This document shows, in pieces, positions 25,520 through 33,705 of a stretch of DNA of 64,000 nucleotides. Location: positions 1 to 64,000 of the forward strand of contig CAYUWB010000003.1 in NCBI GenBank assembly GCA_964448305.1. Direction: 5' to 3'. The DNA comes from Thioglobus_C sp964448305. GTDB lineage: Bacteria > Pseudomonadota > Gammaproteobacteria > PS1 > Pseudothioglobaceae. Position numbers and translations under genes: made by a program. The notes under the pieces are model-generated. The model was not told where the DNA came from. It saw only the letters and a list, made by a program, of their open reading frames with translations, and searched no databases. Every line of letters begins with the position of its first letter. Position 1 is the stretch's first letter.

Positions 25520-27307
25520 ATGAAAAATATCCGTAATTTTTCCATTATTGCTCATATTGATCATGGTAAATCAACCATTGCTGATCGATTTATTCAGTTT
25601 TGTGGTGGGCTTAGTGATCGTGAAATGTCATCTCAAGTACTGGATTCAATGGACATTGAAAAAGAGCGTGGTATTACCATTAAGTCACAAAGTGTGACGC
25701 TCGATTATAAAGCAGATGACGGGCAGACTTATCAGTTGAATTTTATTGACACACCGGGGCATGTAGACTTTTCTTATGAGGTGTCTCGTTCACTCTCTGC
25801 TTGTGAAGGTGCTTTGTTAATTGTTGATGCTTCACAAGGTGTTGAAGCGCAAACAGTGGCCAATTGTTATACGGCGATTGACCAAGGATTGGAAGTAGTG
25901 CCAATTTTAAATAAGATTGATTTGCCTGCTGCCGATCCTGATCGTGTTGCAGAAGAAATCGAAGATGTGATTGGTGTTGAGGCAATTGACGCGGTGCAAG
26001 CCAGTGCAAAATCTGGTATTGGCATTAAAGAAGCCTTAGAAGATATTGTTAAGAAAATTCCTGCGCCAGAAGGCACAATTGACGCACCGATTAAAGCATT
26101 GATTATTGACTCTTGGTTTGATAACTATTTGGGCGTTGTATCACTGATTCGTGTTGTTGATGGTGAGATAAAGGCCAAAACCAAGATAAAAACATTGTCA
26201 AACAATGAAGAACACTTAGTGGATGAGGTGGGTGTATTTACACCCAAACGTGAAGTCACTGAAAGTTTAAAAGCAGGCGAAGTTGGTTTTTTAATTGCCA
26301 ATATTAAAGATATTCATGGCGCGCCAGTTGGTGACACTATTACCAATGCAAAAGGTGGCGTCGATGAACCCTTGGATGGCTTTAAACCGGTACAACCACG
26401 AGTTTTTGCAGGCTTGTTTCCAATCTCAGGTGAAGACTATGAAAAATTCCGTGATGCTTTAGCCAAGCTTCGTTTAAATGATGCAGCGTTGCAATACGAA
26501 CCCGAAAATTCAGACGCCCTAGGCTTTGGTTTCCGTATTGGCTTTTTAGGTTTGTTGCATATGGAGATTATTCAAGAGCGCTTAGAACGCGAATACGACC
26601 TAGATTTGATTACTACTGCGCCTACGGTTGTTTACGAAATCGTTGACACTAAAGGTGAGGTGCATAAAGTTGACAGTCCTTCAAAAATGCCAGCGAACCA
26701 ATCGATTGCTGAATTTAGAGAGCCTATTATTACAGCCAATATTTTAGTAACCGACGAATATGTTGGTAATGTGATTAGCTTGTGTGTTGAGAAACGTGGT
26801 GTACAGAAGAGTTTAAGCTATATGGGTAAGCAGGTTTCAATGACTTATGAACTGCCTTTAAATGAAGTGGTATTGGATTTCTTCGATCGACTCAAATCCG
26901 TTTCTCGTGGTTTTGCTTCAATGGATTATCAATTTGAGCGTTACCAAGAGTCCGACTTGATTCGATTGGATATTATGATTAATCAAGAGTCAGTCGATGC
27001 TTTGGCACTGATTATTCACCGAGATGATTCAGTGCGAAAAGGCAGAGAAATAGCTGAAAAAATGAAGGATCTTATTCCTCGCCAGATGTTCGATGTGGCT
27101 ATTCAAGCCTGTATCGGCTCTAAAATTATTTCTCGTACCAATGTTAAAGCTCTGAGAAAAAATGTAACTGCCAAGTGTTATGGTGGTGATGTTTCGCGTA
27201 AGCGTAAATTGCTCGATAAGCAAAAGAAGGGTAAAGCTCGTATGCGTAGCGTGGGAAGGGTAGATATACCGCAAGAGGCGTTTTTAGCCGTCTTACACAT
27301 CGATTAA
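25520..27307 (+). CDS. lepA: Elongation factor 4 (LepA)
   Basis: 595 aa, normal length. Ribosome-bound GTPase with IIAHIDHGKSTIADR (G1), DTPGHVDF (G3), NKIDLP (G4), domain II, an EF-G-like domain III (LGFGFRIGFLGLLHMEI), and the LepA-specific C-terminal domain (RKRKLLDKQKKGKARMR). In many relatives lepA is followed by lepB; here they are separate. Ends at an imperfect palindrome shared with the convergent ypjD-like gene. Confidence 0.97.
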   Translation: MKNIRNFSIIAHIDHGKSTIADRFIQFCGGLSDREMSSQVLDSMDIEKERGITIKSQSVTLDYKADDGQTYQLNFIDTPGHVDFSYEVSRSLSACEGALLIVDASQGVEAQTVANCYTAIDQGLEVVPILNKIDLPAADPDRVAEEIEDVIGVEAIDAVQASAKSGIGIKEALEDIVKKIPAPEGTIDAPIKALIIDSWFDNYLGVVSLIRVVDGEIKAKTKIKTLSNNEEHLVDEVGVFTPKREVTESLKAGEVGFLIANIKDIHGAPVGDTITNAKGGVDEPLDGFKPVQPRVFAGLFPISGEDYEKFRDALAKLRLNDAALQYEPENSDALGFGFRIGFLGLLHMEIIQERLEREYDLDLITTAPTVVYEIVDTKGEVHKVDSPSKMPANQSIAEFREPIITANILVTDEYVGNVISLCVEKRGVQKSLSYMGKQVSMTYELPLNEVVLDFFDRLKSVSRGFASMDYQFERYQESDLIRLDIMINQESVDALALIIHRDDSVRKGREIAEKMKDLIPRQMFDVAIQACIGSKIISRTNVKALRKNVTAKCYGGDVSRKRKLLDKQKKGKARMRSVGRVDIPQEAFLAVLHID

Positions 27308-27312
27308 TAAGC

Positions 27313-27423
27313 GTATTTGTTTGTCCATATCTGCGTTATAAAGAAAGCCTCAAAAAGTCGTTTATTGTTTATAAACTCCTTTTTATTATTTTCTTAAAGC
27401 CTTGATCTGAACAAAAACTATCA
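27313..27423. repeat. Imperfect long palindrome between lepA and the CcsA-like gene
   Basis: The inner hairpin is AAAAAG-tc-GTTTAT, 5-nt loop, ATAAAC-tc-CTTTTT (27352-27384). It is flanked by outer arms about 27319-27349 and 27386-27417 that are imperfect inverted copies (GTTTGTCCATATC and GATCTGAACAAA). It fills the gap between two convergent genes. MITE-like element or bidirectional terminator. Confidence 0.5.
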
Positions 27424-27432
27424 CTTATTAGT

Positions 27433-28218
27433 TTAAGAAAGTAGTCGTTCTAAAACAAATTTAGAACCAAAATAAGCCAACACCAAAATAGCAAAGCCGA
27501 CTTGTGTGGCGGTAATAGCCTGTTTACCACGCCAGCCAAATAATCTTCTGCCAAAGATTAATGTAGCGAAAATTACCCAAGCGATTAATGAGAGTACTGT
27601 TTTGTGAATTAAGTGCTGAGCAAAGAAATCATCAATAAAGATAAAGCCAGTAGCCAATGACAAGGTTAATAAATAAAAACCAATTCTTAAACTTTGAAAC
27701 AACAACCTTTCCATGGTTTGCAAAGGTGGAAGTTTGTTGATAAAGCCATTGATTTTACGTGCATGCAGATGTTGTTCTTGAATTTTTAATAGTACTGATT
27801 GACACACAGCGAGCGCGAGTAGGGCATAAGCAGTAATTGATAAAAATACATGTGAAGCCAAGCTCATGGGAATGACTTTACCAGCGGTATCAGGAAAAGC
27901 AATACTAAAAACTAAAGTAATAGCTGCTAGTGGATAGACCAAAATCCCCAATGCATGAACCGGTTTAGAAATAGAAGATAAGAACAATAAAATGGCAATT
28001 AACCAAGCCACGAATGAGGCACTATTAGCCAATCCAAACACAATGCCTTCCACCACCCAAAAATCTGTAAAGTTGAGTGCTTGCACAATAATGGCAAAAC
28101 TGATTAACAGTGAGGTGGTTTGTTGATGTTTGTGCTCAATTTCATCTTTAGTGAAATAACGCGCTAATAACAGTGCTGCAGCGAGATAAGCGACAATAGC
28201 GAGAGAAGATAAAAGCAT
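27433..28218 (-). CDS. ypjD: CcsA/YpjD-like inner-membrane protein
   Basis: 261 aa with about eight membrane segments. It belongs to the cytochrome c assembly (CcsA/HemX) family: ALHLSLASHVFLSITAYALLALAV-type segment near 120-140 with conserved histidines that may bind heme. In E. coli the same gene (ypjD) is divergent from ffh, exactly as here. Function is not established; heme handling is an inference from the fold. Confidence 0.85.
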   Translation of the reverse strand: MLLSSLAIVAYLAAALLLARYFTKDEIEHKHQQTTSLLISFAIIVQALNFTDFWVVEGIVFGLANSASFVAWLIAILLFLSSISKPVHALGILVYPLAAITLVFSIAFPDTAGKVIPMSLASHVFLSITAYALLALAVCQSVLLKIQEQHLHARKINGFINKLPPLQTMERLLFQSLRIGFYLLTLSLATGFIFIDDFFAQHLIHKTVLSLIAWVIFATLIFGRRLFGWRGKQAITATQVGFAILVLAYFGSKFVLERLLS

Positions 28219-28411
28219 CAGTAACTTTTGAAATTAAATAAAGACTATATCATACGATACTTTGGCTATATTATTTAAAGGAATCTGTGATAAATAAGTA
28301 TAATTTCTGATAAAGATAAATTTCCTCTGGTGAAGAAAATTTTTAAAAACATAGTTATTCATATGTTGAAATAATTTTCAAAATCAGTGGGAATTTAACA
28401 AAATCCCTTGG

Positions 28412-28438
28412 GCGTAAGTTTGTGTTTCAAACTTACGC
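28412..28438. repeat. 11-bp hairpin in the ffh leader
   Basis: GCGTAAGTTTG, 5-nt loop, CAAACTTACGC, perfect. It lies 34 nt before the ffh start and is not followed by a T-run. A shorter imperfect hairpin (GGGA...TCCC, about 28389-28407) precedes it. It could shape the ffh leader or bind a regulator. Confidence 0.65.
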
Positions 28439-28472
28439 AGAATTGATACTTATTTATTACAGAATCCTTCTT

Positions 28473-29897
28473 ATGTTTGATAATTTAACCGATCGCCTTT
28501 CCAATAGTTTTAAAGCCCTACAAGGTAAAAATAAACTCTCTGAAGCTAATATAAAAGAAGCTATTCGTGAAGTGCGTCGAGCACTACTAGAGGCAGATGT
28601 TGCACTAGAAGTCATTAAAGCTTTTTTAGATCGTGTACAAGAAAAAGCCATTGGTCTTAAAGTAAGCGAAGGATTAAACCCTTCTCAGGCCTTTATTAAG
28701 CTGGTTGAAACTGAGTTAACCGATATTATTGGCGGTGAAAACGAATCACTTGATTTAAAAACACAACCACCAGCTGTGGTGATGGTGGCAGGTCTTCAAG
28801 GTGCTGGTAAAACGACTTCTATTGCCAAATTAGCGCGTTATTTAAAAGAGCGTGAAAGTAAGAAAGTGTTGGTGGTGAGCGCAGACGTCTATCGTCCAGC
28901 AGCGATTGATCAGTTAGAAGTATTGGCTAAACAGGTTGGGGTCGACTTTTATCCTTCCACAATTAATGACAAGCCAGAAAAAATAGTTTCCAGTGCTAAA
29001 AAGCACGCTCAAAAGCAATTCTTTGATGTTTTATTGGTGGATACCGCTGGTCGCTTGCATGTAGATGAAGAGATGATGGGCGAGATCAAAGCCCTGCAAA
29101 AGAAAGTTAATCCAATTGAAACTTTGTTTGTGGTTGATTCAATGACGGGTCAAGACGCCGCGCATACGGCCAAAGCTTTTGCTGATGCCTTGCCATTAAC
29201 CGGTGTTATCTTAACCAAAACCGATGGTGATGCCAGAGGCGGTGCAGCGCTGTCTGTTCGCCATATTACTGGCAAGCCAATTAAGTTTTTAGGTGTTGGT
29301 GAAAAAATTGATGCACTCGAGCCATTCCATCCTGACCGTGTGGTTTCTCGCCTATTGGGTATGGGTGATGTATTATCTTTGGTGGAAGAAATCTCTCGCA
29401 AGGTTGACCATAAAAAAGCAGAAAAATCTGCCAAGAAAATGGCCAAAGGTCAGTTTGATTTAGAAGACATGCGTGATCAACTCCTACAGATGGAGAAAAT
29501 GGGTGGCATGGAGGCTTTGATGGACAAACTACCTGGTATGGGGCAAATTCCAGACAGTGTTAAAAATCAAGTAATGGGTGGCACACAAACCACACAAATG
29601 GTGGCTATTATCAACTCAATGACACCTAAGGAGCGCTCTCACATCAAGCTTATCAAAGGCTCGCGTAAAAATCGTATTGCCAGAGGTTCTGGTACCAGTC
29701 CTCAGGCAGTCAATAAGTTGCTCAAGCAATTCGAGAAAATGCAAAAACAAATGAAGAAAATGGGCGGCGGTAAGATGAAAAAAATGATGGCCCAAATGAG
29801 CAAGATGCAAGAGGGCGGTCAAGCGCCATCGGGTATGCCCGATTTGTCTAAGATGAAATTACCTGGTATGGGTGGTGGCAACAAGTTCCCTTTTTAA
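28473..29897 (+). CDS. ffh: Signal recognition particle protein Ffh
   Basis: 474 aa from the ATG at 28473 (MFDNLTDRLSNSF), the family's conserved N-terminus; an in-frame ATG-less extension to 28422 crosses the leader hairpin and is not used. N domain, then G domain with GLQGAGKTTSIAKLA, DVYRPAAIDQL, DTAGRL, TKTDGDARGG, and a methionine-rich M domain (MEKMGGMEALMDKLPGMG..., tail KKMGGGKMKKMMAQMSKMQ) that binds 4.5S RNA and signal peptides. It targets membrane proteins to SecYEG. The 4.5S RNA gene itself was not found in the window. Confidence 0.97.
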   Translation: MFDNLTDRLSNSFKALQGKNKLSEANIKEAIREVRRALLEADVALEVIKAFLDRVQEKAIGLKVSEGLNPSQAFIKLVETELTDIIGGENESLDLKTQPPAVVMVAGLQGAGKTTSIAKLARYLKERESKKVLVVSADVYRPAAIDQLEVLAKQVGVDFYPSTINDKPEKIVSSAKKHAQKQFFDVLLVDTAGRLHVDEEMMGEIKALQKKVNPIETLFVVDSMTGQDAAHTAKAFADALPLTGVILTKTDGDARGGAALSVRHITGKPIKFLGVGEKIDALEPFHPDRVVSRLLGMGDVLSLVEEISRKVDHKKAEKSAKKMAKGQFDLEDMRDQLLQMEKMGGMEALMDKLPGMGQIPDSVKNQVMGGTQTTQMVAIINSMTPKERSHIKLIKGSRKNRIARGSGTSPQAVNKLLKQFEKMQKQMKKMGGGKMKKMMAQMSKMQEGGQAPSGMPDLSKMKLPGMGGGNKFPF

Positions 29898-30001
29898 TTT
29901 TTTAGTGGTTTTCTAAACCCTTTCCAAAAAAAATCAAAGATTTTTTGTCTTAGGCTAGGATATTTTTTCTAGCGAATAGAAAAGGTATCCAAAAAGAGTT
30001 C

Positions 30002-30038
30002 GCTAAAGTATTATAGGCAAGGCCTATAATACTTTAGC
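30002..30038. repeat. Perfect 17-bp hairpin between ffh and the glycosyltransferase
   Basis: GCTAAAGTATTATAGGC, 3-nt loop AAG, GCCTATAATACTTTAGC. No mismatch. There is no T-run after it. It sits in the 266-nt gap between convergent ffh and agt; the rest of that gap shows no ORF I can support. Possible transcription block or mRNA 3'-end stabiliser for both genes. Confidence 0.9.
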
Positions 30039-30163
30039 TCAAACATGCAAAGTTTGTAGCGTGTGAATTCGATAAGAATGCTTGGATTTTCTTTTTTAAA
30101 TGACTCAGTTAAAAACCAAGTGAATTAACCAATTTAGTTTTCTGAACTGTGGATTTACAATTT

Positions 30164-31177
30164 TTAAATAGGCAAAAGAATATCCATAAATTGCCTATAA
30201 CAAGTTTCCCACGTCCACTTCAAACTTGACCCTCTCACTAATTTACGATCAATATCGAGGCACATTAAAGTTGCCAGTTTAAGATCGTTTGATAGATAAC
30301 CATTTACATTATTTTCAACCACATCAATTGGACCTGTTACCGGAAAAGCAGCTATAGGCGTTCCACAAGCCATCGACTCTAACATTACTACACCAAAAGT
30401 ATCAGTCTTAGAAGGAAACACAAATACATCGGCCATTTGGTAATAACTAGCCAATTCTTTGCCCTTTTTAACCCCAACAAATTCAACATGAGGAAATGTT
30501 TGCTTATATTTTTGTAAAAATGGGCCGTCACCAACGCAAATTTTTCGAACCTTTCTACCAATATCAAGATTAAAAAATTCTTCTAAATTTTTTTCGGCAC
30601 TAACTCGACCAACGTATAGCAAAATTGGCAAAGTTCCAATTTTATTAACACGTTTACCTGTGAAAATTTCTCGGTCAACGCCACGCGTCCATGTGTGAAT
30701 TTGTTGCTTAAAGCCTTTGTTGATAAGCTCTTGTTTCATAGATGGTGTAGTTGTTAAAATATTTGTGGAATCTCTATACAAATGTCGCATCATCTTCCAT
30801 CCAAATTTAACTGAAAATAATGGAAATTTTGCATGAATAAATTCTGGAAATTTTGTGTGGCAAGAAGTAGAAAAGGGCAAATTCAATGATCGACAGGCAC
30901 GAGCAAATGTAGAACCCAAAACTCCTTCTGCTGTGGCAATATGAACATGGTCCCAACTAATAGTTGTAAGCAACTTCTTCGCTCTAGCCGACGTCACAAG
31001 ACCGATGCGTATCTCATTGTAAAATGGCATTGGAAAATTTATACGACAACGTAAAGGATGAAATACATACACCTTATGTCCATTTTTTTTAACATGGAAG
31101 GTTAGGTTGGTTAATGTTGTTACAACGCCATTAACTTGCGGCAACCAAGCGTCACTAATCAGTAGTATTTTTTTCAT
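30164..31177 (-). CDS. GT4 glycosyltransferase, probable glycolipid synthase (Agt-like)
   Basis: 337 aa from the ATG at 31177 (MKKILLISDAWLPQ), which gives a 23-nt overlap with the upstream phosphoesterase; an upstream in-frame Met lies deeper inside that gene. GT-B fold: N-terminal GVVTTLTNL loop, YVGRVSAEKN, and FPSKTDTFGVVMLESMACGTP (EX7E motif). In marine bacteria a GT4 of this type beside PlcP adds sugar to diacylglycerol to make glycolipids under phosphate starvation. That role is inferred from the pairing and the Pho box upstream of the operon. Confidence 0.8.
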   Translation of the reverse strand: MKKILLISDAWLPQVNGVVTTLTNLTFHVKKNGHKVYVFHPLRCRINFPMPFYNEIRIGLVTSARAKKLLTTISWDHVHIATAEGVLGSTFARACRSLNLPFSTSCHTKFPEFIHAKFPLFSVKFGWKMMRHLYRDSTNILTTTPSMKQELINKGFKQQIHTWTRGVDREIFTGKRVNKIGTLPILLYVGRVSAEKNLEEFFNLDIGRKVRKICVGDGPFLQKYKQTFPHVEFVGVKKGKELASYYQMADVFVFPSKTDTFGVVMLESMACGTPIAAFPVTGPIDVVENNVNGYLSNDLKLATLMCLDIDRKLVRGSSLKWTWETCYRQFMDILLPI

Positions 31178-31916
31178 GAATTTTATCAGTCCAATTAATA
31201 ATTTCCCAACTACCATCAAAATGCTCAACTAAAGCGGTGCACGATTCAACCCAATCTCCATCGTTCATATAGGTAATACCTTCTATGGTTTCAATTTCAG
31301 GCGTATGAATATGACCACAAATTACCCCATCAAGTTTTTTGTGCTTAGCGTAATTTGTAACGTTGTGTTTAAAATTCCAAAGATAATCAACTGCATTTTT
31401 AGTTTTTAGCTTTAAATAGGCAGATAAACTCCAATATCGATAACCAAAAACTCTTCGAACTTTGTTAAAAATTTGATTAAACCATAGTAAAAAATCATAC
31501 ATCTTATCGCCTAGTCGGACCAACCACTTTGCCATGGAAGTAATTCCATCAAAAAGATCGCCATGAATAACTAGGTAGGATTTTCCATCTACGCCTTGAT
31601 GTACTATTTCATTGACAACTTTGATACGCCCAAAACGCATATCCAAATCTAAAAATGATCTAAGCATTTCGTCATGATTGCCTAATACCCAGTAAACTTT
31701 AGTACCACGTTTGGCGCATCCGATTATGCGCCGAATAACATTGCTGTGAGACTGTGGCCAATACCATTTTTTCTTAAGTCGCCAACCGTCTATAATATCT
31801 CCAACCAAATACATCTGTTCACAACTGCTTTTCTTTAAAAAGTTATTTAAAGCGTTAGCTTGAGCGCCTCTTGTACCAAGATGCGTATCGGATATAAAGA
31901 TGGATTTGTATTTCAT
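31155..31916 (-). CDS. plcP: PlcP-like calcineurin-type phosphoesterase
   Basis: 253 aa metallophosphoesterase with all metal motifs: ISDTHLGTRG, VGDIIDGW, LGNHDEML, VIHGDLFD, and GHIHTPE. It resembles LpxH (UDP-diacylglucosamine pyrophosphatase) in sequence. However, in a phoH-plcP-agt operon behind a Pho box it fits PlcP, the phospholipase C that turns membrane phospholipids into diacylglycerol during phosphate limitation. LpxH activity remains the alternative. Confidence 0.78.
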   Translation of the reverse strand: MKYKSIFISDTHLGTRGAQANALNNFLKKSSCEQMYLVGDIIDGWRLKKKWYWPQSHSNVIRRIIGCAKRGTKVYWVLGNHDEMLRSFLDLDMRFGRIKVVNEIVHQGVDGKSYLVIHGDLFDGITSMAKWLVRLGDKMYDFLLWFNQIFNKVRRVFGYRYWSLSAYLKLKTKNAVDYLWNFKHNVTNYAKHKKLDGVICGHIHTPEIETIEGITYMNDGDWVESCTALVEHFDGSWEIINWTDKIHEKNTTD

Positions 31917-31945
31917 AAAAACAACAAAATATTAATTAAAGGATA

Positions 31946-33322
31946 TTATTGGCGTTTATTTTCAAAAACAGACTCTGAGAATTCTGCAAATCGACCTCGT
32001 ACTGCTTTGGTTAGCTCAATGCCAAATAGATTTAAATGATCATTTTTAACCTTTGTTTGTTTTTGAATTTCTGTTAGACCATTGTTAAACTTGTTCAAAT
32101 ACATATTGTCAATTTGTCGATTAGAGCCAATCATAATACCCATACAGGCATTGTCTAGTCTCGATAGAATCAGTTGTGTAGTGTTTACACTGGCATTTTG
32201 CCATTCGTCCATTATTACGATAGCGCCACTCAGTGTTCTACCTCTGGCCTCTCCGGGCCATAAAGTTTTAATCATGTATCGCTCTTGAAGTTCTTCTATT
32301 TTTGAATCAATTGATTCTTGCTTGGTTTTGTTCTTATGACTTTTTAAGTTTGGCTTTGCGATAAATTCAAGTGTGTCATAAAGCGCCATATTATAGATTC
32401 TGAATTTTTCATCATTTCCTGACAAGTAACCGATATCCGCTCCTTTATCAATAGACTCAATAGAATTTCTGACATAAATAATTTTTTCATATTTGCCTTT
32501 ATCAATTAATCGCATTGCACAAACTAACGCCATTAAAGTTTTACCCGAGCCTGCTTTAGCATCAACTACAATCAAATCATAATCATTACTAATAATGGCT
32601 TTAGTTAAAAATTTTTGTCTTAAATTAATAGGTTTAACTGGCAAAGTCTTAAAATCAGAATCATCCATAGTTCTAATAATTTCATTATTAATTAACGCAT
32701 GCATTTTGTTGCCATCTGGTGCTTGAAATTCATAGCAAAAATTACCTAGTTTATAATTGGGATCAAAATTTTTGATTGACTTGCCAGATACTTGGTTAAA
32801 CTTTTCTGAACCTAGCTCGATTGTTTTAAAAAACTCAAACTCAGGTGTCTCGTCTTTATCATCATCTAATGACTCAGTACGAATATTTTTAAAAAGTGCG
32901 TAAGTTCTGGCATATACATCAAGCGAAACAAATGTAATTTTTCCACCTTTATAGTATTTTTGAGCCACTTCGCATGTCTCTACAATTCGTTTATCGTTGC
33001 TTTCTGATAAATACTTATATTCAAGGTCAGTTTGGTATTTTTCTTTTGTGATGAGATGAACTTTTAATTTATCTTTTGTTAATTTAACAACTTTAAATCC
33101 ATTTTTATGATCCACTTCTTTAACGGAAGTGGATGCGATAAATCTTGCAAAGCAACGAGCCTGATAACCAACCTCCTGATCTAATTTTTTTTTATCTTCT
33201 AGCTCAAGTAAAACCGTCTCAGGTATAACAATTAAGTTCTCTCCTTCGTCCGATAATCTAAATAAATTTTGCAAATTTTGCAATATTATATTGGTATCTA
33301 ATACGTAAACTTTTCTTGCCAT
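31946..33322 (-). CDS. PIN-PhoH fusion ATPase (PhoH2 type)
   Basis: 458 aa. The N-terminal PIN nuclease domain (KVYVLDTNIILQNL, LLELEDKKK, about 1-165) is fused to a PhoH AAA-like ATPase (DAKAGSGKTLMAL at about 254-266, Walker B IVIMDEWQN at about 372-380). Proteins of this kind unwind and cut RNA in vitro in mycobacteria. PhoH is a classic Pho regulon member, and a Pho box is visible about 70 nt upstream. It heads the operon with the plcP-like and agt-like genes, 29 nt apart. Confidence 0.9.
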   Translation of the reverse strand: MARKVYVLDTNIILQNLQNLFRLSDEGENLIVIPETVLLELEDKKKLDQEVGYQARCFARFIASTSVKEVDHKNGFKVVKLTKDKLKVHLITKEKYQTDLEYKYLSESNDKRIVETCEVAQKYYKGGKITFVSLDVYARTYALFKNIRTESLDDDKDETPEFEFFKTIELGSEKFNQVSGKSIKNFDPNYKLGNFCYEFQAPDGNKMHALINNEIIRTMDDSDFKTLPVKPINLRQKFLTKAIISNDYDLIVVDAKAGSGKTLMALVCAMRLIDKGKYEKIIYVRNSIESIDKGADIGYLSGNDEKFRIYNMALYDTLEFIAKPNLKSHKNKTKQESIDSKIEELQERYMIKTLWPGEARGRTLSGAIVIMDEWQNASVNTTQLILSRLDNACMGIMIGSNRQIDNMYLNKFNNGLTEIQKQTKVKNDHLNLFGIELTKAVRGRFAEFSESVFENKRQ

Positions 33323-33376
33323 CGATCACCTTCTATTCATCAAAAAATTGAGTGAATTATAAGAAAAAATCGAAAA

Positions 33377-33410
33377 ATATATAATTAGTAATGTTTCATT
33401 TTTATTACAA
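33377..33410 (-). promoter_or_regulatory. Pho box and promoter for phoH-plcP-agt
   Basis: Minus-strand TTGTAAT (33404-33410), AAAA, ATGAAAC (33393-33399), 10 nt, then ATATAT as -10 (33377-33382). Same geometry as the pstS box, though the second 7-mer is degenerate. Confidence 0.6.
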
Positions 33411-33426
33411 AAATTAACAAGTTTTT

Positions 33427-33460
33427 TTGTAATAAAACCGTAATAAACATCTGTCAATAT
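33427..33460 (+). promoter_or_regulatory. Pho box and promoter for the acidic protein-phoX operon
   Basis: TTGTAAT (33427-33433), AAAA, CCGTAAT (33438-33444), 10 nt, CAATAT as -10 (33455-33460). It is back-to-back with the phoH box, 16 nt apart. Confidence 0.7.
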
Positions 33461-33495
33461 ACCCATAATTTTTAAAAAAAATCTAGGAGAAATTT

Positions 33496-33678
33496 ATGAA
33501 AATTGGCAAACAAAATTTATCGAATAATGTTTCTATTAAGGATATTAATCTTGAAATTTTTGAGGACGACTACATCGACCTAAGCGAAATCATGCCTGAT
33601 CGCATCTTTGAAGAAGATTTAGAGGATGATTTAGATGATGATGTTGACGAACTTGACTTTAATAGTCTTAATCAATAA
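33496..33678 (+). CDS. Small, very acidic protein of unknown function, upstream of phoX
   Basis: 60 aa. Basic N-terminal third (MKIGKQNLSNN), then a strongly acidic tract (FEDDYIDLSEIM, EEDLEDDLDDDVDELD). No signal peptide or TM segment. Ribosome site AGGAG is 8 nt before the ATG. It is preceded directly by a Pho box and followed 27 nt later by phoX, so it is almost certainly expressed in phosphate starvation. A Ca-binding or chaperone role for calcium-dependent PhoX is a guess. Confidence 0.75.
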   Translation: MKIGKQNLSNNVSIKDINLEIFEDDYIDLSEIMPDRIFEEDLEDDLDDDVDELDFNSLNQ

Positions 33679-33705
33679 TTTAACCAAATAATCGGAGATA
33701 CCAAC

